Shown in pieces: positions 1-5,479 of a stretch of DNA of 20,969 bases. Each line of letters begins with the position of its first letter. The first letter of the stretch is position 1. The DNA comes from CAYWEP01 sp964613075 (GTDB lineage Bacteria; Patescibacteriota; Microgenomatia; Levybacterales; UBA12049), in the NCBI GenBank assembly GCA_964613075.1, contig CAZTFV010000011.1:1-20969 (forward strand). Reading direction: 5' to 3'. The notes below the pieces were generated by a model. That model did not search any database, was not told the origin of the DNA, and saw only the letters and a list, made by a program, of their open reading frames with translations. Both the position numbers and the translations under genes were made by a program.

Positions 1-2
1 CT

Positions 3-389
3 ACAACTGAGCCAACAGTAGTGCCTACTCCCACTAAAACACCGACTCCGACAAAGAATCCTACTCCAACAAAGACGCCGACAACTGTTCCCACGAAAAT
101 ACCAACATCAACCAAAACCCCAACGCCAACCATAAATAAAACAGTCGCAGAAACGAATTCTGATCTCCTCAATGACTTGGTATCAAGCAGAGATGTGCCG
201 ACAGCGGTTTTGGGTGAGCGGACAGAGCAGATTTCAAAGACCCCAACCCTTATGCCTATTGGTGCAAAAGAAACGAAGGCGAAAGGAGTGCGAGGATCAT
301 TGGTATTTATTGTTATCGGGTCATTGCTCCTTTTAGGGTGTGCTATACTTGTGTTTTTCAGAATTGAGAAGTATAAAACAAATGGATAA
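3..389 (+). CDS. Pro/Thr-rich surface protein with C-terminal membrane anchor (5' end outside window)
   Basis: The reading frame is open to the left edge of the window, so this is the C-terminal part of a longer protein; the GTG at 21 is only an internal valine. The first ~43 residues are a degenerate PTPTKT-type repeat with Pro at nearly every second or third position, typical of an extended extracellular linker or stalk. A polar stretch follows, then one hydrophobic helix about 20 residues long (GSLVFIVIGSLLLLGCAILVFF) and a short basic tail (RIEKYKTNG), which is a tail-anchor topology with the repeat outside the cell. The stop codon overlaps tsaE by 8 nt. The function of the missing N-terminal part cannot be seen. 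Confidence 0.75.
   Translation, partial: TTEPTVVPTPTKTPTPTKNPTPTKTPTTVPTKIPTSTKTPTPTINKTVAETNSDLLNDLVSSRDVPTAVLGERTEQISKTPTLMPIGAKETKAKGVRGSLVFIVIGSLLLLGCAILVFFRIEKYKTNG
12..131 (+). repeat. Degenerate Pro-Thr-Lys coding repeat
   Basis: About 40 codons dominated by P, T and K with an approximate six-residue (18 nt) period, PTPTKT, drifting into PTTVPTKIPTSTKTPTPT. It lies in frame inside the first gene. It is a low-complexity linker repeat and probably length-variable between strains (inference). Confidence 0.7.
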
Positions 390-837
390 ACCAAACGAAT
401 ATACTACTGCTTGTGCTAAGGAGACACAAAAAATTGCTGAAGACTTGGCTGGAAGCTTATCTGGCGGTACAGTTTTGGCGCTCCATGGAGATTTAGGCAG
501 TGGGAAAACAACATTTGTCCAGGGGCTCGCAAAGGGTCTTGGAATAAAAGGGCAAATTATTTCCCCCACATTTATTATAGTCAGAACTTATAAACTAGAC
601 AAAACCCACTTAAATGATTTAAATCATTTTTACCACATTGATTTATACAGAATTGAGCACGAGAATGGTTTAGTCGGTTTGGGAATTGAGGAAATAATAA
701 ATGATCCGGAGAATATTGTTGCGATCGAATGGGCAGAGAGAATGGGAAGTCTGCTGCCTGAGAAAAGAATTGATATAAGGTTTGAATATATGGATGAAGG
801 GAAGAGACGAAAAATATCAATAAATAAATTGACCTAA
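382..837 (+). CDS. tsaE: tRNA t6A biosynthesis ATPase TsaE
   Basis: 151-residue P-loop ATPase that works with the TsaD/TsaB complex in making the N6-threonylcarbamoyl modification of tRNA A37. Visible motifs: Walker A GDLGSGKT at residues 36-43, the family motif SPTF (about residues 59-62), HIDLYR further on and AIEWAE near residue 115. Length is normal for TsaE. I chose ATG 382 (MDKPNEYTT) over the longer frame beginning at 340, because 340 would run deep into the preceding gene and add residues not seen in the family. The start overlaps the previous stop by 8 nt. Two other t6A genes follow. Cytosolic. Confidence 0.93.
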   Translation: MDKPNEYTTACAKETQKIAEDLAGSLSGGTVLALHGDLGSGKTTFVQGLAKGLGIKGQIISPTFIIVRTYKLDKTHLNDLNHFYHIDLYRIEHENGLVGLGIEEIINDPENIVAIEWAERMGSLLPEKRIDIRFEYMDEGKRRKISINKLT

Positions 838-916
838 TTAACCTAATTGCTCTAAGTACTCTAAAAAATGACTAAATGTTTAGAAATTAAATAGTTAGAA
901 TTTTCTTAGGTCAATT
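827..916. repeat. AT-rich spacer bounded by an 11-bp inverted repeat
   Basis: The spacer between tsaE and tsaC (838-944) is AT-rich and made of near-repeats of TTAGAAATT and CCTAATT. The arm AATTGACCTAA (827-837, containing the tsaE stop) is exactly complementary to TTAGGTCAATT (906-916). No convincing promoter or Shine-Dalgarno site is visible before tsaC. It may be a decayed dispersed element; a similar CTAAA-rich stretch lies at 6338-6366. Confidence 0.35.
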
Positions 917-944
917 AGAAATTAGAATAATTAGAAATTTTCCT

Positions 945-1526
945 ATGGAAACACATATAAAACAAGCGGTTAAAGTATTACAACAGGGGGGTATTGTCAT
1001 TTTCCCCACAGACACCGCCTTTGGCATCGGCTGTCGGATTGATGATGAAGAGGCAATTAAGCGGTTGTTTGCAATTCGTAAACGACCAGAGACACAAGCA
1101 GTGCCAATTCTTGTTGACACTGTCAAAATGGCGCAAGAATTTGTACAGCCTATTCCAAGAGACCTGATCGATAAGCTGATTATGCCATATTGGCCGGGAG
1201 CATTAACGATTATTTTACCGTGTTTGGTTGATAAAGTTCCGAAGCTGGTGCGTGGAGGAACAGACACCCTAGGTGTTCGGATCCCAAACCACAAGATTGC
1301 TCGGGCTATTATTCAAGGCGTAGACATACCAATCCTAGGCCCATCGGCAAATTTCCATGGAGGAGAGACACCGTATTCTTTTGAAAGCTTAGACAAAGAA
1401 CTCATGAGGCAGGTTGATTTTGTTGTCCCGGGAGAGTGCGCAGTTAGGCAGGCTTCAACGGTTATTGATTGCTCAAAGACTCCCTGGCAGATTATTCGTC
1501 AAGGAGCAGTTACGGTTAACATATGA
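945..1526 (+). CDS. tsaC: L-threonylcarbamoyladenylate synthase (Sua5/YrdC/TsaC family)
   Basis: 193 residues forming a single YrdC domain that makes threonylcarbamoyl-AMP from threonine, bicarbonate and ATP, the first step of tRNA t6A synthesis. Family signatures: PTDTAFGIG (residues 21-29), the RKRPETQAVPILV block, YWPGALTIIL, GVRIPNH and GPSANFHGG. There is no C-terminal Sua5 domain, so it is the short TsaC type. The stop overlaps the tsaB start by 4 nt (ATGA), implying translational coupling. Cytosolic. Confidence 0.93.
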   Translation: METHIKQAVKVLQQGGIVIFPTDTAFGIGCRIDDEEAIKRLFAIRKRPETQAVPILVDTVKMAQEFVQPIPRDLIDKLIMPYWPGALTIILPCLVDKVPKLVRGGTDTLGVRIPNHKIARAIIQGVDIPILGPSANFHGGETPYSFESLDKELMRQVDFVVPGECAVRQASTVIDCSKTPWQIIRQGAVTVNI

Positions 1527-1837
1527 ACGTACTGTATATTGATACATCAAGTAACAAAGAGATTGTTGTTAGATTACATTGTAACGGGAAAAAACATACG
1601 GTCAAACAAGCAATCGATCAGCGGAGAGCCCAGGTTGTTTTGTCTCTCGCCGATGTTTTATTAAAAAAACACGGCTTGACTGTGCAGGATCTCGATGCGA
1701 TTGAGGTGAATACCGGACCTGGTTCATTTACCGGTTTGCGAGTCGGGATTTCCGTTGCAAATACGCTAGGCATTGCCCTTCAAATCCCCATCAACGGACA
1801 GGGACCGGGCGTGCTGGCTGAACCGCGTTACACGTGA
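1523..1837 (+). CDS. tsaB: TsaB-like protein, N-terminal lobe only
   Basis: 104 residues with the TsaB N-terminal ASKHA fold: MNVLYIDTSS at the start and the hallmark NTGPGSFTGLRVGIS at about residues 63-77. TsaB stabilises TsaD in the t6A transferase complex, and this lobe provides the usual dimer surface. Typical bacterial TsaB is roughly 220 residues, so the C-terminal lobe is missing. The frame ends cleanly (GVLAEPRYT), and the next gene's promoter and repeat start at once, so there is no room for a frameshifted remainder. I read it as a native short form rather than a broken gene, but a pseudogene cannot be excluded. Its TGA stop is also the TG of the next putative extended -10 box. Confidence 0.82.
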   Translation: MNVLYIDTSSNKEIVVRLHCNGKKHTVKQAIDQRRAQVVLSLADVLLKKHGLTVQDLDAIEVNTGPGSFTGLRVGISVANTLGIALQIPINGQGPGVLAEPRYT

Positions 1838-1843
1838 TATACT
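1835..1843 (+). promoter_or_regulatory. Putative extended -10 promoter for the CAP-domain gene
   Basis: TGATATACT fits the extended -10 pattern TGnTATAAT with one mismatch in the hexamer. No good -35 is visible. The -10 box ends 7 nt before the first ATG of the palindromic element at 1851, so transcription would begin at or next to that ATG. Confidence 0.45.
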
Positions 1844-1850
1844 TTTTTCT

Positions 1851-1910
1851 ATGACCCATTCGACTCCTTTCAGTCGCTCAGGGTCATAGTGAGCTTATTG
1901 TCGAACTATG
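1851..1910 (+). repeat. Start-codon palindromic element, copy 1
   Basis: Hairpin arms ATGACCC (1851-1857) and GGGTCAT (1881-1887) enclose a 23-nt loop that holds a second stem, CGACT/AGTCG. A 20-nt tail, beginning AGTGAG and ending TCGAACT, runs straight into the ATGA that starts the CAP gene. The element is therefore flanked by ATGA on both sides. Copy 3 (minus strand, 17928-17982) has the same outer arms, the same 23-nt loop length and a near-identical tail; copy 2 (3099-3164) has the same ends with a different core. No Shine-Dalgarno sequence lies between the hairpin and the gene start. Confidence 0.8.
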
Positions 1911-2834
1911 AGAGAGTTTCTGCACCATCTCTTTTTGCCGCACGAATCAAATAATTACCGAGCAAAAATTCTCCAGCATAAAAGCATTTTATTAATCATA
2001 GCAGCTCTTTTTATCGGGCAGTTTTTTCTTACGCAGATTCAGAAAGGACACTCAGGAGTGCTCGGCATTACTGCCAATATTTCTGCGGATGAGCTGTTAC
2101 AATTAACGAATCAAAAGAGATCAGAGGCAGGGCAGGCCCCGCTTGTTCTCAATCAGGAGTTGTCTCAAGCAGCCTATAAAAAAGGGCAAGACATGCTTGC
2201 GAAGAACTATTGGGCGCATAATAGCCCTGAGGGACTGACGCCTTGGGTGTTTATTAAGTCAGCCGGTTATGACTATCTCTATGCCGGGGAAAATCTGGCA
2301 AAAGGGTTTATCACCGCTTCTGATACCGTTACCGCATGGATGAATAGTTCGGGACACAGGGATAATATGCTCTCACCCAATTATAAAGATATAGGCTTTG
2401 CAGTTGTTACGGGAAATTTGACCGGGGATGAAACAGTATTGGTGGTTGAGATGCTTGGCAGTCGCAACACTTCTCAGATATCTCCATCAACCAACGTACA
2501 AGGAAATGTTTCCGTGCAAAGAATAGTTTCGATCATCCCGACAGCCATGCCCACAGCCGCTCCGACCGTTCCGCCTGCAATCAATTACGCTGCCTTGCCT
2601 CCTAATATTTTTGTCGCATCGGTGCAAAGTGAGCCGCTAATTGATAAACAAACTTTTACCAAGCGGATTGGTATTTTACTTGTTGGGATAGTTCTTGTGG
2701 TTCTGGTTGCCGATATAATCTTTATTTCACGCAGGAGAATCGTTCGCATCATTACACATAACCTTGATCATATTATCTACTTTGCAATTATCTTATTAAG
2801 TATATTGATTATGGCCAGAGGAGTAATTTTATAA
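1908..2834 (+). CDS. Membrane-anchored CAP (SCP/PR-1) domain protein
   Basis: 308 residues. An N-terminal signal anchor (about 26-43) is followed by a CAP domain (about 60-185) with HNSPEG (His104), AGENLA (Glu128) and SGHRDNMLSP (His150), the residues that form the family's metal-binding cavity. Next come a Pro/Thr-rich linker (PTAMPTAAPTVPP) and two C-terminal membrane helices (about 250-272 and 284-305). The CAP domain should lie outside the cell, tethered at both ends. Bacterial CAP proteins of this YkwD/SafA-like class have no single agreed activity, so I give none. The start ATG lies at the end of palindromic element copy 1. It overlaps the next gene by 1 nt. Confidence 0.88.
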   Translation: MREFLHHLFLPHESNNYRAKILQHKSILLIIAALFIGQFFLTQIQKGHSGVLGITANISADELLQLTNQKRSEAGQAPLVLNQELSQAAYKKGQDMLAKNYWAHNSPEGLTPWVFIKSAGYDYLYAGENLAKGFITASDTVTAWMNSSGHRDNMLSPNYKDIGFAVVTGNLTGDETVLVVEMLGSRNTSQISPSTNVQGNVSVQRIVSIIPTAMPTAAPTVPPAINYAALPPNIFVASVQSEPLIDKQTFTKRIGILLVGIVLVVLVADIIFISRRRIVRIITHNLDHIIYFAIILLSILIMARGVIL

Positions 2835-3091
2835 TGACGGACCAATTTCACAAACACATCGCCTACTATATAGGGTTAGGAATGGTTTTGTTATTGGGTT
2901 TGCCGTTACTTGCGCTCACCGGTTTTAATAAAGCTTTTCAGATATCTGTTGTGATTTTACTTGCCCTTTTTTATGTGCTCTGGGGACTCCTTCATCATTA
3001 TATGCATCATGATTTACATACAAAGATTGTGTTAGAATATATAGTAATGGCTGCTTTGGGCGTCAGTATAGTATTTTTCGTGATAGGATAG
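2834..3091 (+). CDS. Small three-helix membrane protein with His-rich loop, unknown function
   Basis: 85 residues with three hydrophobic segments (about 10-29, 35-53 and 65-84). The loop after helix 2 has a striking HHYMHHDLH cluster (His 54, 55, 58, 59 and 62), which could bind a metal or sit at the membrane face. The start overlaps the CAP gene stop by 1 nt (TAATG), so the two are probably co-translated. I do not recognise a named family. The high hydrophobicity, clean overlap and plausible length argue that it is a real gene. Confidence 0.75.
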   Translation: MTDQFHKHIAYYIGLGMVLLLGLPLLALTGFNKAFQISVVILLALFYVLWGLLHHYMHHDLHTKIVLEYIVMAALGVSIVFFVIG

Positions 3092-3098
3092 TTAGGGT

Positions 3099-3164
3099 AT
3101 GACCCTCCTTCGTCCCGCCAAGGCGGGACTACGGAAGGGTCATAGTGAGTATATCGAACTATGA
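3099..3164 (+). repeat. Start-codon palindromic element, copy 2 (variant core)
   Basis: Same boundaries as copies 1 and 3: ATGACCC (3099-3105), GGGTCAT (3137-3143), an AGTGAG...TCGAACT tail (3144-3160), then ATGA, which starts rmlA. The core differs: a strong stem GTCCCGCC/GGCGGGAC (3112-3119 with 3122-3129) with an AA loop stacks on an imperfect extension, so almost the whole element folds as one hairpin. A -10-like TGATAGGAT (3081-3089) overlaps the previous stop and lies 9 nt before the first ATG; this is weaker than for copies 1 and 3. Confidence 0.8.
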
Positions 3165-3919
3165 AAGGAATTATTCTCGCGGGAGGACTCGCAACAAGAC
3201 TTCGGCCTCTCACGCTCGTTACCAACAAACATCTTCTGCCGGTATATAACAAGCCAATGATTTATTATCCCTTGGAAGCGATGGTGCATGCTGGCATTAA
3301 AGAAGCGCTTATTACATCATCTCCTGACCATGCGGGGGATTTTGCCAATCTTTTAGGGACGGGAGAAAATTTTGGCCTCAGACTCTATTATGCTGTGCAG
3401 GAAAACCCGAAAGGTGGTATTTCAAATGCGATTGCGCTTGCAGAGGAGTTTGCCCTTGGCGAAAAAACGCTCGTGATACTCGGAGACAATATTTTTAACT
3501 ACCCGCTGAAAGCTATTGCTGATCATTTCGCATCAGTTGAAAAAGGCGCGATCGTTTTTGGTATTGAAATGGGTACAGATTCTGGTCAATATGGCGTTAT
3601 AGAATTGGACGAGAATAAAAAAGTACTCTCTATCGAAGAGAAACCCCAAAATCCAAAGTCCAATATCGCCCAGACCGGCATATACATGTATGACGAACGG
3701 GTATTTGACTTTATCCGAACGCTTAAGCCGTCTCATCGGGGGGAATTGGAGGTAACAGATTTGAACAATTATTATGTCCAAGAAGGGACAATGCAATGCC
3801 ACCTTCTTAACTGGTGGATTGATGCAGGGACATCATATGATGAGTTGCTTCGTGCAAATAACTTAGTAGCTGATAAGGTGCAGAAAGGAGAACTGTCCGG
3901 ATCAATCAGTCATGAGTAA
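3161..3919 (+). CDS. rmlA: Sugar-1-phosphate nucleotidyltransferase, RmlA-like (glucose-1-phosphate thymidylyltransferase)
   Basis: 252 residues; transfers a nucleotide to a sugar-1-phosphate, most likely making dTDP-glucose for the rmlB product nearby. Motifs: GGLATRLRPLT (8-18, nucleotide loop), KHLLPVYNKPMIYYPLE (23-39), LGDNIF with the metal-binding Asp109, EEKP (159-162), GELEVTDLN (194-202) and WWIDAGT. The canonical start MKGIILAGG fixes ATG 3161, which lies inside the tail of palindromic element copy 2. It is shorter than the ~290-residue RmlA. The base-contact region reads GGISNA rather than the usual GLAQA, so UTP as donor is possible. It overlaps the Nudix gene by 8 nt. Confidence 0.87.
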   Translation: MKGIILAGGLATRLRPLTLVTNKHLLPVYNKPMIYYPLEAMVHAGIKEALITSSPDHAGDFANLLGTGENFGLRLYYAVQENPKGGISNAIALAEEFALGEKTLVILGDNIFNYPLKAIADHFASVEKGAIVFGIEMGTDSGQYGVIELDENKKVLSIEEKPQNPKSNIAQTGIYMYDERVFDFIRTLKPSHRGELEVTDLNNYYVQEGTMQCHLLNWWIDAGTSYDELLRANNLVADKVQKGELSGSISHE

Positions 3920-4448
3920 GATTCGCGTTGTTTCTCAAAAACCTGTCTTCAAAGCAAAGCTCTTTAAGGTTTTCGAAACAAAACTTGTTGCGGGTAAGAC
4001 GCATACGCATTTCGATATAAGGAAAGATCCCGTTGTCTCTGTTTTTCCGGTGAATGACAAAGGAGAGATCTACCTTCTTTCACAGTATCGATATTTCTTT
4101 AAAGACTATATTGTCGAGGAGGTAGCAGGGTATATTGATAAAGGAGAAAAGCCGCTTGCCGCGGCAAAAAGAGAGTTACAGGAAGAAGCAGGTATTAAGG
4201 CTGCAAAATGGACACAGCTTGGATCAGCGGATCTTGCAGCAAGTATAATAAAGGGAGAATACTATTTATTTCTCGCTCAAGACCTAAAACTAGGCAGCGC
4301 TCAGCCCGAGGACGATGAAGATATATCCGTTATTACAATGCCGCTTGCTGATGCAGTAGACATGGTGCTTTCCGGAAAAATAAGGACAGCAATCAGTATG
4401 TTTGGTATTTTACTGCTTGATAAGCTAAAACAAGAAGGAAAACTATGA
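3912..4448 (+). CDS. Nudix hydrolase (ADP-ribose pyrophosphatase-like)
   Basis: 178 residues with a complete Nudix box, GX5EX7REUXEEXGU, from Gly73 to Ile95 (REL at 87-89; EE at 91-92; G94). The N-terminal strand domain and the EVAGYIDKGE lead-in resemble ADP-ribose/nucleotide-sugar pyrophosphatases, which cut X-diphosphate-nucleosides. Its place between rmlA and rmlB, overlapping both (8 and 4 nt), suggests a role tied to nucleotide-sugar pools, for example clearing unwanted NDP-sugars; that is inference. It is not an RmlC epimerase: no cupin features are seen. Confidence 0.88.
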   Translation: MSKIRVVSQKPVFKAKLFKVFETKLVAGKTHTHFDIRKDPVVSVFPVNDKGEIYLLSQYRYFFKDYIVEEVAGYIDKGEKPLAAAKRELQEEAGIKAAKWTQLGSADLAASIIKGEYYLFLAQDLKLGSAQPEDDEDISVITMPLADAVDMVLSGKIRTAISMFGILLLDKLKQEGKL

Positions 4449-5479
4449 AATTATTAGTCACTGGTGGTGCAGGATTCATAGGATCAAATTTTATTCTTTA
4501 CTGGATGAAGAAATATCCTAATGATCAGATTGTCAATTTTGACAGTCTCACGTACGCAGGTAATTTAGAAAACCTAAAAAGCGTTGAACAAAATGAACGC
4601 TATCAATTTATTCACGGAAACATCTGCGACGCGCAAGCAGTTGCAAAAGCAATGACAGGTGTTGATATTGTTGTTCATTTTGCCGCTGAGAGCCATGTTG
4701 ATCGGTCTATAAAAGAGCCTTCACCTTTTGTCATGACGAATGTCTCAGGTACGCAAGTATTACTCGATGCGGCAATGAAACAAAACGTGAAACGCTTTCA
4801 TCATATATCATCGGATGAAGTATTCGGAGCCTTGGAACTAGGAACATCGGATAAATTTAATGAACGAACACCATATAACCCCAGAAGTCCATATTCGGCA
4901 AGTAAAGCTGGATCTGATCACTTGGTGAGGGCTTACGCAATAACCTATAGATTGCCGATAACAATTTCCAATTGTTCCAATAATTTCGGACCATACCAAT
5001 TTCCCGAAAAACTTGTTCCTTTAGCTATTACAAATTTACTGGAAGGAAAGAAGGTGCCCGTCTATGGAGACGGACTCTATGTCAGGGACTGGCTCTATGT
5101 TGAAGATCACTGTCGCGCTTTGGATATGATTTTACAAAAAGGTAAAATCGGTGATACATATTGCATTGGTGGAGCTACAGAGGACCTGCCTGCCGGTAGG
5201 CAGGGCATCAATAATCTTGAAGTTGTTAAGAAAATTTTAAAAATTCTTAATAAAACAGAAGGTATGATTGAGTTTGTCAATGATAGGCCGGGACATGATA
5301 GGCGGTATGCGATTGATTGGTCAAAAATCAAGCGGGAATTGGGTTGGGAGCCATTACATTCATTCGACGAATGGTTGGAAAAAACCATAGAATGGTATAA
5401 AAACAACACTTCTTGGTGGCAACATATTAAATCCGGCGAATATCAGGAGTATTATCGCAAACAATATGGCACAACATGA
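4445..5479 (+). CDS. rmlB: dTDP-glucose 4,6-dehydratase
   Basis: 344-residue extended SDR that converts dTDP-glucose to dTDP-4-keto-6-deoxyglucose. Rossmann GGAGFIG at 7-13, HFAAESHVDRS at 78-88, the catalytic S-D-E of ISSDEVFG (123-125), YSASK with Tyr150/Lys154, and NNFGPYQFPEKL are all RmlB hallmarks. Residues 247-254 (DLPAGRQG) interrupt the otherwise normal sequence between IGGATE and INNLEVV and are encoded by a palindromic insertion. The site is in the C-terminal substrate domain, away from the catalytic Tyr/Lys, so activity is probably kept. ATGA overlaps on both sides couple it to the Nudix gene and the rmlD-like gene. Confidence 0.95.
   Translation: MKLLVTGGAGFIGSNFILYWMKKYPNDQIVNFDSLTYAGNLENLKSVEQNERYQFIHGNICDAQAVAKAMTGVDIVVHFAAESHVDRSIKEPSPFVMTNVSGTQVLLDAAMKQNVKRFHHISSDEVFGALELGTSDKFNERTPYNPRSPYSASKAGSDHLVRAYAITYRLPITISNCSNNFGPYQFPEKLVPLAITNLLEGKKVPVYGDGLYVRDWLYVEDHCRALDMILQKGKIGDTYCIGGATEDLPAGRQGINNLEVVKKILKILNKTEGMIEFVNDRPGHDRRYAIDWSKIKRELGWEPLHSFDEWLEKTIEWYKNNTSWWQHIKSGEYQEYYRKQYGTT
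5185..5204. repeat. In-frame palindromic insertion inside rmlB
   Basis: Arms CCTGCCT (5185-5191) and AGGCAGG (5198-5204) are perfectly complementary. The six bases between them, GCCGGT, pair further through CCGG and a G-T wobble, so the 20 nt form an almost perfect palindrome. It adds LPAGRQG to the protein with no frameshift. Other RmlB proteins run directly from the GG(A/N)xE region into the N(L/I)EVV segment. I recognise this peptide from memory as recurrent in Patescibacteria proteins; no search was run. Confidence 0.8.

Noticed and set aside
12..131. Regular repeats suggesting a CRISPR array or tandem DNA repeat
   Set aside because: The repeats are short, degenerate, lack spacers and are in frame with a Pro/Thr-rich protein that ends in a membrane helix.
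1523..1907. tsaB as a frameshifted full-length gene
   Set aside because: After the stop at 1837 only 70 nt remain before the next gene, filled by a promoter-like box and the palindromic element, so no C-terminal lobe is present in any frame.
1851..1908. N-terminal extension of the CAP protein from the upstream ATG
   Set aside because: The frame from 1851 meets TAG at 1887-1889, so it cannot be continuous with the CAP gene.
3007..3252. Minus-strand open frame across the copy 2 hairpin
   Set aside because: It runs antisense through the small membrane gene, a palindrome and the well-supported start of rmlA, with no recognisable protein features.
3912..4448. The gene between rmlA and rmlB as the missing rmlC epimerase
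   Set aside because: It carries a complete Nudix box and no cupin features.
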